A program made the position numbers and the translations under genes. Below are positions 33,885-42,351 of a DNA stretch of 64,000 bases, one piece after another. The DNA comes from Ectopseudomonas toyotomiensis (GTDB lineage Bacteria > Pseudomonadota > Gammaproteobacteria > Pseudomonadales > Pseudomonadaceae), in the NCBI RefSeq assembly GCF_900115695.1, contig NZ_FOXK01000013.1, positions 62,001-126,000 on the forward strand, read 5' to 3'. The notes below the pieces were generated by a model that searched no databases, was not told where the DNA came from, and saw nothing but the letters and a program-made list of their open reading frames with translations. The stretch's first letter is position 1. Every line of letters starts with the position of its first letter.

Positions 33885-34889
33885 TTAGCCCAGGCGCTCG
33901 AGCAGGCGCGCCGCAATTCTGTCCAGAGGCAGCACTTCTGCTGCGGCGCCCAACGCCACAGCGGCCTTGGGCATACCGTAGACGGCGCTGCTGGCCTGGT
34001 CCTGGGCGATGGTATGAAAGCCGCGTTCGCGCATCAGCTTCAGGCCCCTGGCGCCATCGCGCCCCATACCCGTCAGCAGCACGCCAATTGCATCACCTCG
34101 CCAGTAGGTGGCCACGCTCTCGAAGAATACATCGATAGAGGGCCGGTAGACCTGATCGGCCGGCTCGCGTCGGTACACCAGGCGCCCCTCCGGTGCCAGG
34201 TACAGGTGATTGTTGGTGCCGGCCAGGAGCACGGTGGCCGGTTGCAGCACTTCGCCTTCCCGGGCCAGGCGCACCGGCATGTGCGATTCACTGCCGAGCC
34301 ACTGGGCCATGCCGGCTGCGAAGACTTCGTCGACATGCTGCACCAGCACGATGCTGGCGGGAAAATCCGGCGGTATCTGCCGCAGCAGCTCCACCAGCGA
34401 AGCCGGGCCGCCAGCCGATGCGCCGATGGCCACCAGGCGCTTGCCGCGGTTCTCGGTGCTGCGCACCGGCGTCGGTTTGACCGAGCGCGAGGTCTTGTGG
34501 CCGATCATCCAGGCGATGTTGTGGATCTTGCGCCTTACCGTCGCGGCATCGAGTACCTGTTGCGGGCCAAGCGACGGCGCGGCGACCACATCCAGTGCGC
34601 CGGCACCCATGGCGTCGAACACCCGCGACATGTTGCGTTCGACGTCCGAGGTGACGATGAGAATGGCGCAGGGCGTGTCATGCATGATTCGTCGGGTCGC
34701 CTCCACGCCGTCCATGCCGGGCATAAGCATGTCCATCAGCAGCAGGTCGGGCAGGTCGTCGCGGCAGCGGCTGACCGCCTCCTCGCCGTTGCCGGCTACC
34801 CAGATCAGCTGGTATTCGGGTTCTGCCGCCAGCGCACGGCGCAGGGCTTCGACCGCCAGGGGCATGTCGTTGGCAATGGCGATCCTCAT
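33885..34889 (-). CDS. wspF: WspF: CheB-like methylesterase
   Basis: 334-aa receptor methylesterase that resets WspA; its loss locks Wsp on and causes wrinkled colonies. It has a receiver domain with Asp53 (LLLMDMLMPGMDG) and a CheB domain with the active-site Ser in VAIGASAGGP, the His in LVQHVDE and the Asp in LLTGMGRDGARG. The start overlaps the wspE stop (ATGA). The reading frame is intact. Confidence 0.96.
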   Translation of the reverse strand: MRIAIANDMPLAVEALRRALAAEPEYQLIWVAGNGEEAVSRCRDDLPDLLLMDMLMPGMDGVEATRRIMHDTPCAILIVTSDVERNMSRVFDAMGAGALDVVAAPSLGPQQVLDAATVRRKIHNIAWMIGHKTSRSVKPTPVRSTENRGKRLVAIGASAGGPASLVELLRQIPPDFPASIVLVQHVDEVFAAGMAQWLGSESHMPVRLAREGEVLQPATVLLAGTNNHLYLAPEGRLVYRREPADQVYRPSIDVFFESVATYWRGDAIGVLLTGMGRDGARGLKLMRERGFHTIAQDQASSAVYGMPKAAVALGAAAEVLPLDRIAARLLERLG

Positions 34890-37150
34890 TCGCGGGCCTC
34901 ACCGATCAGGGTTTGCACGGCATCCAGCAGTGCTTCGTCATGGAAGCTGGCCTTGGCCAGGTAATAATCGGCGCCGGCCTCCAGGCCGCGGCGGCGATCC
35001 TCTTCACGGTCCTTGTATGACACCACCATCACTGGCAGCGAGCGCAGGCGTGGGTCCTGGCGCACTTGCGTGACCAGTTCGATGCCGTCCATGCGCGGCA
35101 TGTCGATATCGGTGATCAGCAGATCGAAGGTCTCGGCGCGCAGGGCGTTCCAGCCGTCCATACCATCCACGGCGACAGACACCTGATAGCCACGGCTGAG
35201 CAGCAGCTTGCGCTCCAGCTCGCGTACGGTAAGCGAGTCATCCACCACCAGCACACGCTTGCTGACCGCCTGGCGCGCATGGCTGGCATGGTCGACACGC
35301 TCCAGGTGACCGGTGCCGAGCAATTTGCCCACCGAGTTGAGCAGGTCGTCGACGTCGAGGATCAGCACCGGCGTGCCGTCGTGCAGCAGGGCGCCGGCCG
35401 CGACGTCGCGCACCTTGCCCAGGCGCCCATCGAGCGGCATCAGCACCAGGGTGAACTCGCCGAGGAAGGCTTCGACCGCCAGGCCGTGATACTGCTCGCG
35501 GTCGCGAATCAGCACGATGGCAATGCTGTCATCGTCGCCCTGTTTTTCATTGCATTGCAGCAGCTGTGCAGCGGAGATCAGGCCGACGTGCTCGTCCTCC
35601 AGCCAGAAGTGCTGGCGCCCCTCGAGCTGGACGATGGCGCTGCGCGGCAGGCGCAGCATGCGTTCTATCTGCGCCAGCGGGAAGGCATAGGCCTCGCCGC
35701 CGATGGTCACCACCAGGGCGCGCACCACCGAGAGGGTCAGCGGCAGTTCGAGGTGGAACAGGCAGCCCTGATCCGGGCGCTGCAGCAGACGCACGTTGCC
35801 GCGCATGCGGCGAATCTCGTGCTGCACCACGTCTAGGCCGACACCGCGACCGGATACTTCGGTGACCTGCTGGCTCATGCTGAAACCAGGCAGGAAGAGG
35901 AAGGCCAGCAGCTCTTCCTCGGTCATCTGCTCGACCTGCTCGGCGGTGGCGAAACGCCGTTTGACCACCGCCTGGGCGACGCGCTCGAGGTCGATGCCGG
36001 CGCCGTCGTCGCTGACTTCCAGCACCAGCATGCCGGCATGATGACGGGCGCGCAGCTGCACCACGCCTTCTTCCGGTTTGCCCTTGCGGGCGCGCAGCGC
36101 CGGTGGCTCGATGCCGTGGTCGACGGCGTTGCGCAGCAAATGCGTCAGTGGTGCTTCCAGGCGCTCCAGCACGTCGCGGTCGACCTGGGTATTCTCGCCT
36201 TCGATTTCCAGACGCACCTGCTTGCCCAGTGAGCGGCCAAGATCGCGCAACATGCGCGTCTGCCCGGTCAACACATCGGCGAACGGACGCATGCGCGAGG
36301 CCAGGGCCAGGTCGTACAGCTGCTGCGTGCGTTGCCCGCCGTACCAGACGAAGTCGTCGAACAGTTCCTGATGAGCCTGGAGATGTTGCTGGCATTCGAT
36401 CAGCAGGTTGCGGCTTTCGGTGAACAGCGCCTGCGCGGTGGCGTCCAGCTCGGTGCCGAGCAGGTGCTCGCGCAATGTCTCCAGGGTACGCCGCGCTGAC
36501 TCCTGCTGGCGTTTGAGGCGATGCAGCGAATCGTTCAGCGGCTTGGTGCGCTGGAACTCCACCAGCGATTTGCCGGACAGGTCGATCAGGTGATCGAAGC
36601 GCTCGGCCGACACCCGCAATACGCGACTGATGCGTTCGTCGGCCACCGGCTCGGCTGGCTGCGGGCTGGTTGCCATGAACGTTTCGGGCAGGCTGGCCGG
36701 TTTGGCTTCGGCGACAAACGTGGCGCTGTCGCCAGGTTGCACGCGCAGTGCCGGCACGGCGTTGCCAAGCAGTACCTGCAGGCGCGTGGTGACGGTTTCC
36801 ACCCGCGCTTCCAGCTCGGCGTCCTGCTGCGCCTGACCGATGCGCAGGAGCAGGTCGGAGCCTTGCAGCAGGGCGTCGATATGATCGGGCAGCAGCCGCA
36901 GCAGGCCTTCCTGGGCAGCGACCAGCAGGTCCTCCATGGCGTGGGCGACCTGCACGCCATTGTCCAGGCCAACGATACGCGCTGCGCCCTTGAGCGAGTG
37001 CGCGGCGCGCATGCAGGCTTCCAGCTGGCTGGCGTTGGCCGGGTCGCGCTCGAGAATCAGCAGGCCGGTGTCGAGCACCTGCTTCTGCGCCTCGGCCTCC
37101 AGCCGGAACAGGTCGAGCAGCGATGCATCCCTCATCTGGTCCGGTGTCAC
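34886..37150 (-). CDS. wspE: WspE: CheA-like hybrid histidine kinase
   Basis: 754-aa kinase. The N-terminal Hpt domain has the phospho-His51 in RAAHSLKGAAR; then a dimerisation region, an HATPase domain with LRNAVDHGIEPP and the G box GRGVGLDVV, a CheW-like domain, and a C-terminal receiver with LLITDIDMPRMDG. It phosphorylates WspR and WspF. The start is GTG 37150, which overlaps the wspD stop (GTGA) and has GGGAG 7 bases upstream; the longer frame from 37219 lies inside wspD. Confidence 0.96.
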   Translation of the reverse strand: MTPDQMRDASLLDLFRLEAEAQKQVLDTGLLILERDPANASQLEACMRAAHSLKGAARIVGLDNGVQVAHAMEDLLVAAQEGLLRLLPDHIDALLQGSDLLLRIGQAQQDAELEARVETVTTRLQVLLGNAVPALRVQPGDSATFVAEAKPASLPETFMATSPQPAEPVADERISRVLRVSAERFDHLIDLSGKSLVEFQRTKPLNDSLHRLKRQQESARRTLETLREHLLGTELDATAQALFTESRNLLIECQQHLQAHQELFDDFVWYGGQRTQQLYDLALASRMRPFADVLTGQTRMLRDLGRSLGKQVRLEIEGENTQVDRDVLERLEAPLTHLLRNAVDHGIEPPALRARKGKPEEGVVQLRARHHAGMLVLEVSDDGAGIDLERVAQAVVKRRFATAEQVEQMTEEELLAFLFLPGFSMSQQVTEVSGRGVGLDVVQHEIRRMRGNVRLLQRPDQGCLFHLELPLTLSVVRALVVTIGGEAYAFPLAQIERMLRLPRSAIVQLEGRQHFWLEDEHVGLISAAQLLQCNEKQGDDDSIAIVLIRDREQYHGLAVEAFLGEFTLVLMPLDGRLGKVRDVAAGALLHDGTPVLILDVDDLLNSVGKLLGTGHLERVDHASHARQAVSKRVLVVDDSLTVRELERKLLLSRGYQVSVAVDGMDGWNALRAETFDLLITDIDMPRMDGIELVTQVRQDPRLRSLPVMVVSYKDREEDRRRGLEAGADYYLAKASFHDEALLDAVQTLIGEARE

Positions 37151-37830
37151 GCGAGGCTCCCGATCATGGTTTGCAGCAACTGTTCGTCGTCGAGCAGGGT
37201 AATGCTCTGTTCCTGCCATTGCAGGACGCCCGCAGTGAAACGGCTGATGGCGCGCTTGTCGTCATGTTTGACGCTGCTGATGCGTGCCACAGGGATGCGC
37301 TGGATGCCGCTGACCTCATCCACCGGCGTCACCAGCGGGCCGCTGTCGCTCTCCAGAATCAGCATGCGCGGGATCACCCGGCGCTCGCCACGGCGCGCAT
37401 CCTGCTGCGTGTCGAGGCCGAGTAATTCGGCCAGCGACAGGCAGGCCACCAGGGTACCGCGTACGTTGGTCACGCCCAGCAGGCCATGGCTGTTGCGGTG
37501 TGGCAGTACGTGAATCGGTGAGACCGGCATCACCTCGGCCAGGCAGCGCGTGGCGATGGCCAGCCATTGTTCGCCAAGGCGGAAGATCAGCAGTGAGCGT
37601 TGTGCGCCCTGCGTCTCCTCGCTCTCGCCTTGGCCGTAGTCGTCATCGCCACGCTCCAGGGCGCTGCCATAGCGGTCGAGCAGGGCGATGGCCGCTGCGC
37701 CGTAAACCTCGCAGTTGCGACAGTGAATATGCCGCTCCAGCAGCGGGCAGCTCTTGTCGCCGAATACGCCGATGCGATTCCAGCAATCGTCCACGGCAGC
37801 CTGGCTGTGCAGCAGGTTCTGATCAGTCAC
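37147..37830 (-). CDS. wspD: WspD: CheW-like adaptor
   Basis: 227-aa adaptor with an N-terminal extension containing the motif RHIHCRNCEVYGAAA, typical of WspD, and a CheW domain (about 75-215) with GEQWLAIATRCLAEVMP. It couples WspA to WspE. Overlaps the end of wspC by 8 bases. Confidence 0.94.
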   Translation of the reverse strand: MTDQNLLHSQAAVDDCWNRIGVFGDKSCPLLERHIHCRNCEVYGAAAIALLDRYGSALERGDDDYGQGESEETQGAQRSLLIFRLGEQWLAIATRCLAEVMPVSPIHVLPHRNSHGLLGVTNVRGTLVACLSLAELLGLDTQQDARRGERRVIPRMLILESDSGPLVTPVDEVSGIQRIPVARISSVKHDDKRAISRFTAGVLQWQEQSITLLDDEQLLQTMIGSLA

Positions 37831-39070
37831 GTTCGCCTACCTCGGGGTTCTGCGCACGGCGATACAGGCGCTGGGCACCACTCTGGTCGCCCTGCGCTTC
37901 CAGGTGTGCGGCCAGATGGGTGAGCGCCTCGCGGTGCTGCGGTTCGAGATAGATCGCCTTGCGGTAGTAGGCGCAGGCCTGGTCACCCTTACCTGCCGCA
38001 TCGCAGAGCAGGCCCAACCAGTAATAAGCGGCGGCGCTGGGGCCGTTGTGTTGCAAATGCTGCTCGCTGCGCTGGCGTGCCTCGTCGATACGGCCGGCGT
38101 TGGCCAGGTTGGCGACTTCGCTCCAGATATCCACTGCCTGCACCTGTGGCGCCGCAGCGCTCAGCGTTCTGCTTGCGGGGCGTGGCCTGTTCGGCTGGAT
38201 GGCGCGCGTTGGTATCGCCGCGGCTGGGCGCGTGCGGCTGGCGGGTACCCGCGTCGGCACGTTCATTACTGGCTGGGCCGGGGCCATGCGAAAGGCGAAG
38301 GTCTGCTGTCGGCCCAGCGCCTGCAAACCGTTCTGGCTGGCCAGGCTAGCCTCGGCCGGGCCGATGAACAGCGTGCCGCCTTCCTGCAACTGGCGCTTGA
38401 GCAGTTCCAGCACGCGCACCTGGGTCGGGCGGTCGAAATAGATCAGCAGGTTGCGGCAGAAGATGAAGTCGTAGCTGGGTTCGCCGACGAACAGGCTGGG
38501 GTCGAGCAGGTTGCCGGTGCGCAACCTGACGCAGGTGCGCACCCGCTCGTCGAGGAGAAAGCCTCCGGCATCCTGCTCATGGAAAAAACGATCGCGAAAG
38601 GCCAGGGCATCGCCGCGGAACGAGTTGCGCCCGTAGAGGCCCTTGCGTGCCTGTTCCAGCACCTTGTCGCTGACGTCCAGTGCCTCGATCTGAAACTGTT
38701 CGGCGGCAAAGCCGGCATCGAGCAAGGTCATGGCGATGGAGTAGGGCTCTTCACCGCTGGAGCAGGGCAGGCTGATCAGGCGCAGCGGCCGGCCGCCGTG
38801 CAGTTGGGCGTGGCGTTCCTGGGCCAGGCTGGCCAGTGCGTTGAACGATTCCGGGTAGCGGAAGAACCAGGTTTCCGGCACCACCACGGCTTCCACCAGC
38901 GCCTGCTGCTCGCGCGGCGAACCACCGAGAGTGGTCCAGTAGCCTTCCAGGTTCTGCTGGCCGAGGGCGCTCATGCGCTGACGTACGGCGCGTTCGATCA
39001 CCGTGCGGCCGACCGATTCGGCTTCCAGGCCGATGCGGCTTTTCAGCAGGCGCTCGATATGCTCGATCAT
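37823..39070 (-). CDS. wspC: WspC: CheR-like methyltransferase with TPR tail
   Basis: 415-aa receptor methyltransferase. Residues 1-260 are the CheR domain, with the SAM site around LRLISLPCSSGEEPYSIAMTL split by a helix and CRNLLIYFDRPTQVRVLELL; a Pro/Arg-rich linker (265-310) leads to tetratricopeptide-like repeats (320-410). It methylates WspA to keep Wsp responsive. It starts 4 bases after wspB. Confidence 0.95.
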   Translation of the reverse strand: MIEHIERLLKSRIGLEAESVGRTVIERAVRQRMSALGQQNLEGYWTTLGGSPREQQALVEAVVVPETWFFRYPESFNALASLAQERHAQLHGGRPLRLISLPCSSGEEPYSIAMTLLDAGFAAEQFQIEALDVSDKVLEQARKGLYGRNSFRGDALAFRDRFFHEQDAGGFLLDERVRTCVRLRTGNLLDPSLFVGEPSYDFIFCRNLLIYFDRPTQVRVLELLKRQLQEGGTLFIGPAEASLASQNGLQALGRQQTFAFRMAPAQPVMNVPTRVPASRTRPAAAIPTRAIQPNRPRPASRTLSAAAPQVQAVDIWSEVANLANAGRIDEARQRSEQHLQHNGPSAAAYYWLGLLCDAAGKGDQACAYYRKAIYLEPQHREALTHLAAHLEAQGDQSGAQRLYRRAQNPEVGERD

Positions 39071-39074
39071 GCCG

Positions 39075-39569
39075 TCAGCCCTGTTCCGCAGGTTGGAACA
39101 GCAAGGCGCGTACCTCGTCGTCGAGCAGCCCGGCGACCTCGATGCGCTGGATCATGCCGCGGGCATCGCGTTGCAGCGGCCCCAGGTAATCGGCCTGACC
39201 GGCTTCCAGGCCGCTGGCCTGGAATGCGCCGCTGGGCAGGCGCAGGGTGTCGGTGGCCTGCTCCAGGATGAGGCCGAGCACCGTCGCTTGCTCACCCTGT
39301 TGCATGTCGAAGCGCACCAGCACCAGCCGCGTACTGCTGCGGGGCAGGGCGGGGCGACCCAGCACGCGGCGGCTGAGATCGATCACCGGGGTCATCCGGC
39401 CGCGATGCTCGAACAGCCCGGCCACCCACTGTGGTGCTTCGGGCACCTGTTTCAGGCGGCGCAGCGGCAGCACTTCGACCACCTGGCTGGCGGGCAGGGC
39501 GTAGCGATCGTTACCGAGCTGAAACTGCAGGTGCAGTTCGCCGGCTGCTGCTTTGCTGGAAGCCGGCAT
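39075..39569 (-). CDS. wspB: WspB: CheW-like adaptor
   Basis: 164-aa CheW domain protein (LHLQFQLGNDRYALPASQVVE at the start; GRMTPVIDLSRRVLGRP in the middle). Acts with WspD between receptor and kinase. Starts 2 bases after the wspA stop. Confidence 0.94.
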   Translation of the reverse strand: MPASSKAAAGELHLQFQLGNDRYALPASQVVEVLPLRRLKQVPEAPQWVAGLFEHRGRMTPVIDLSRRVLGRPALPRSSTRLVLVRFDMQQGEQATVLGLILEQATDTLRLPSGAFQASGLEAGQADYLGPLQRDARGMIQRIEVAGLLDDEVRALLFQPAEQG

Positions 39570-39571
39570 GT

Positions 39572-41209
39572 TCAGACCTTGAAGCGGCTGACGCCAACGC
39601 GCAGGTTGTTGGCCACCTGATTGAGTTCATCGATGGCGGCGCCAGCCTGGCGCAGCGAGTCGACGGTCTGGCTGCTGGCTTCGCCGAGCTGCACCAGCGC
39701 CTGGTTGATCTGTTCGGCGCCGGTGGACTGCGCCTGCATGCCTTCGTTGACCATCTGGATGCGCGGCGCCAGGGCCTGCACCTGCTGGATGATCTGGCTG
39801 AGCTGGTCGCCCATCTGCGCCATCTCGCCGATGCCGCGGCGCACTTCCTCGGAGAACTTGTCCATGCCCATCACGCCGGCGGATACCGCGGACTGGATCT
39901 CGCGCACCATCTGCTCGATGTCGTAGGTGGCCACGGCAGTCTGGTCGGCCAGGCGGCGCACTTCCACGGCCACCACGGCGAAGCCCTTGCCGTACTCGCC
40001 GGCTTTTTCCGCCTCGATCGCGGCGTTGAGCGACAGCAGGTTGGTCTGATCCGCCACCTTGACGATGGTGGTCACCACCTGGGTGATGTTGCCGGCCTTC
40101 TCGTTGAGGATCGACAGCTTGCCGTTGACCACGTCGGCCGCGCCCATCACCTGATGCATGATTTCTTCCATGCGGGCCAGGCCGAGCTGGCCGGTGCCGG
40201 CGAGAATCGAGGTCTGCTCGGCGTTGTCCGATACCTCGCCCATGGTGCGGACCAGATCGCGCGAAGTCGCGGCGATCTCCCGTGAAGTGGCGCCGATTTC
40301 AGTGGTGGTGGCGGCGGTCTCGGTGGCCGTGGCCTGCTGCTGGCGCGAGGTGGCGGCGATCTCGGTGACCGAGGTGGTCATCTGCACCGCCGAGCGCTGG
40401 GCGTTGCCGACCAGGTTCTTGAGCTCGCCGACCATGCTGTTGAAGCCCAGCTCGATGGCGTTGAATTCGTCGCGTCGGTGCAGGTCGAGCTTCACCGACA
40501 GGTCGCCGCTTTCCAGGGATTTGAGGGTGGCGACGATGCGTTCTACAGGTTGGGTAATGGCGCGCATCAACAGCCAGCCGCAGATCGCCGCGACCAGGGC
40601 TGCCAGCAGAATGGCCATCAGCAGAGCGAACTCCAGCACGCGAACCTCATCGCGGATCACACTGGCTGCCTGTTCGGATAGCTGGCGATTACGGTCGATC
40701 AATGCATCCAGCGAACTCTGTGCCTGGTCCCAGAGCGGGAACAGCTTCTCGGATGCAAACTGGCGGGCCTGTTGCGGGCTGCTTTGCTGCAATTGTTCGA
40801 TCAGTTGCTCATGGGTTCGCAGATACTGCTGGTGTAACTGGTTGAAGCGATCAGACAGCGCCTGCTCATCGACGTCGCTGACGGAGGCCTTGTAGCGGCC
40901 AAGCAACTCATTGAGACGGTCCTCGATCATGGCGAACTGCTCGGCATGATTGGCCAGAGCGTCCGTCTCGGCATTGCCCATGATATTGAGCAACAGGCGC
41001 CGTGTTTCCAGCATGTGCCTGGCCCATTCACCCTGTACCTTGCTGATGTAGTAGGCGCCCGGTACCGAGTCGTTGAGCATGTCGTCGGCCTCGCTCTCGA
41101 TCTGCACCAGGCGAGCATAAGAGGCGCCAGCCAGCAGAACCAGAATGGCGATGATCAGCAGAAAGCTGACAATGATTCGATTGCGTACGGTCAGGTTCAT
41201 CATGTCCAT
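39572..41209 (-). CDS. wspA: WspA: surface-sensing methyl-accepting receptor
   Basis: About 545-aa receptor, first gene of wspABCDEFR. TM1 lies in RIIVSFLLIIAILVLLAGAS, a 4-helix-type periplasmic domain of about 150 residues follows, then TM2 near 190-210 (FALLMAILLAALVAAICGWL), HAMP and a signalling domain with GKGFAVVAVEVRRLADQT. The exact start is uncertain: frames open at 41236, 41209 (MDMMNL) and 41203; CCAGG just before 41209 favours the shorter ones. WspA clusters on surface contact and activates WspE. Confidence 0.93.
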   Translation of the reverse strand: MDMMNLTVRNRIIVSFLLIIAILVLLAGASYARLVQIESEADDMLNDSVPGAYYISKVQGEWARHMLETRRLLLNIMGNAETDALANHAEQFAMIEDRLNELLGRYKASVSDVDEQALSDRFNQLHQQYLRTHEQLIEQLQQSSPQQARQFASEKLFPLWDQAQSSLDALIDRNRQLSEQAASVIRDEVRVLEFALLMAILLAALVAAICGWLLMRAITQPVERIVATLKSLESGDLSVKLDLHRRDEFNAIELGFNSMVGELKNLVGNAQRSAVQMTTSVTEIAATSRQQQATATETAATTTEIGATSREIAATSRDLVRTMGEVSDNAEQTSILAGTGQLGLARMEEIMHQVMGAADVVNGKLSILNEKAGNITQVVTTIVKVADQTNLLSLNAAIEAEKAGEYGKGFAVVAVEVRRLADQTAVATYDIEQMVREIQSAVSAGVMGMDKFSEEVRRGIGEMAQMGDQLSQIIQQVQALAPRIQMVNEGMQAQSTGAEQINQALVQLGEASSQTVDSLRQAGAAIDELNQVANNLRVGVSRFKV

Positions 41210-41313
41210 TGGGCCTGGCAGGTCAGTTTTGCTCATCGATTACAGCACACCGGCATGTCGCCGTTTTGCCTGGGTGTAACGAATGTGTACCGGTTGCCTG
41301 GCGAAAGGCAATA

Positions 41314-41336
41314 AAAAAGCCGGCTTGTGGCCGGTG
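41314..41336 (-). terminator. Minus-strand terminator downstream of the RHH gene
   Basis: CCGGC and GCCGG flank TTGTG; on the minus strand TTTTTT follows the stem. It lies about 105 bases beyond the end of the 224-aa gene and upstream of wspA. Confidence 0.7.
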
Positions 41337-41387
41337 TATTATTGTTGTATCTCATTGATTTTATAAGATTTTATATTTATAAATTAC

Positions 41388-41422
41388 TTTGACCCACACT
41401 TTGACCCACACTCTGGTGGGTC
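41388..41422. repeat. TTTGACCCACACT direct repeat with inverted GTGGGTC, island edge
   Basis: Two copies of TTTGACCCACACT, at 41388-41400 and 41400-41412 (period 12), and an inverted GTGGGTC (41416-41422) that pairs with GACCCAC (41403-41409). Left of it lies an AT-rich stretch (41343-41387) between GC-rich wsp DNA and the lower-GC island; it may mark the island boundary or a recombinase-binding site. No matching sequence was found at the other side. Confidence 0.5.
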
Positions 41423-41442
41423 GCTGCCCTGGGGCGATGATT

Positions 41443-42117
41443 TCAGATGGCTCTTGGGCTCATCTCTCTATGCTTGAATACGGCGGCGTCGATGGCCTCT
41501 TGGATTACACGCAGGTGTTCCTCTGCAAGAGGCGTTGCAGCGGCTTCTTCCTCGGGGGATAGCGCAGGGAGTGTTTCCTTTAGGTAGGCCTCCCACTGCG
41601 CAAGCTGTTTTATGCAATGGCGCAGCTGCTTCCAGGTTTCATCAATGCGGATCTTGGCTAACTCTTGTTCAAGCTTGCGTGCGTTGCGTATGGCTTTCAT
41701 TGCCTGAGATTCGTGCCTGGCTTCCTCTTTGTTAATGGAAACCTGTTTAGAGGCTACCTCGATCAGGCTTTCAATCACGCCTGTTTCAGTAATTTTGTGT
41801 CTTTTTGCCAAGGTCTTGAGCTTTGCCTTGGTTGCTTTGGGGAGGGTGAAGGAGCACGTCTGCCGGCCACCCTCTGTCGCTCGATAGCGCCGTTGCCGGA
41901 TGGCATTTCTCAGTCGCTGAATGAGCTTTACGCCTTCGGCCTCTTTTTCTAGGGCATGGATCGATCTGACAAGCGAGCTGAAAATCGTCGCGGCCATCAG
42001 GCTGAGCTTGTCCTTGAGTCGATCAGGGCAGTGTTTGGACAGATAGTTCGCGGCCCACTGCCACTCTTCATGATCATCCTCATTGAGCCAGCTCGGCTTG
42101 CCTTCAGTCCTCGCCAT
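41443..42117 (-). CDS. Putative ribbon-helix-helix DNA-binding protein
   Basis: 224-aa protein I do not recognise by name. Residues about 85-125 read TCSFTLPKATKAKLKTLA then KRHKITETGVIESLIEVA: a short strand, helix, turn and helix in the pattern of ribbon-helix-helix (MetJ/Arc/CopG-like) domains. The rest is charged and helical, with likely coiled coil at 130-185. GGAGAGAGG precedes the ATG at 42117. It is divergent from the gene at 42352, and the 12-bp iteron array lies between them, so it is a candidate to bind those repeats (inference). GC content is clearly below that of the wsp genes. Confidence 0.6.
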   Translation of the reverse strand: MARTEGKPSWLNEDDHEEWQWAANYLSKHCPDRLKDKLSLMAATIFSSLVRSIHALEKEAEGVKLIQRLRNAIRQRRYRATEGGRQTCSFTLPKATKAKLKTLAKRHKITETGVIESLIEVASKQVSINKEEARHESQAMKAIRNARKLEQELAKIRIDETWKQLRHCIKQLAQWEAYLKETLPALSPEEEAAATPLAEEHLRVIQEAIDAAVFKHREMSPRAI

Positions 42118-42177
42118 CCACCTCTCTCCTCTTACTGAGCTCCACCACCATGCCGTGGGCGCTCGCTATGCCAAGCC

Positions 42178-42285
42178 TGTTAACAGAAAAGATAACTGAT
42201 GTGTTAGCTGATGTGAATTATGAGGTGTTAACTGATTTGTTAATTAGCATGTTAAATGCATCGTTAACGGTCTTGTTAACTGAAT
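42178..42285. repeat. Array of nine 12-bp iterons, consensus TGTTAACTGATG
   Basis: Nine consecutive 12-bp units in exact register start at 42178, 42190, 42202, 42214, 42226, 42238, 42250, 42262 and 42274. Examples: TGTTAACAGAAA, TGTTAGCTGATG, TGTTAACTGATT, TGTTAAATGCAT, CGTTAACGGTCT, TGTTAACTGAAT. The most divergent are the fourth (TGAATTATGAGG) and the second (AGATAACTGATG). TGTTAA at the start of each unit is the conserved core. The array sits between divergent genes and is followed by an AT-rich stretch, the layout of an iteron replication origin, partition site or cooperative operator. Confidence 0.85.
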
Positions 42286-42290
42286 TAACT

Positions 42291-42345
42291 GTTCTGATAA
42301 AATAGGGTATAAAATCTCAATTTCTATTTTTGGATTAAGATTTTT
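42291..42345. other. AT-rich tract beside the iterons
   Basis: Fifty-five bases with about 75-80% A+T (for example AAATAGGGTATAAAATC and ATTTCTATTTTTGG), lying directly between the iteron array and the start of the 434-aa gene. It could be a DNA-unwinding element of an origin or simply the promoter of that gene; TATAAAAT at about 42308 would do as a -10 region. Confidence 0.45.
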
Positions 42346-42351
42346 ACGGCC

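Noticed and set aside
42178..42285. Iteron array as a CRISPR array
   Set aside because: The units are 12 bp, contiguous and without unique spacers, and no cas genes are present.
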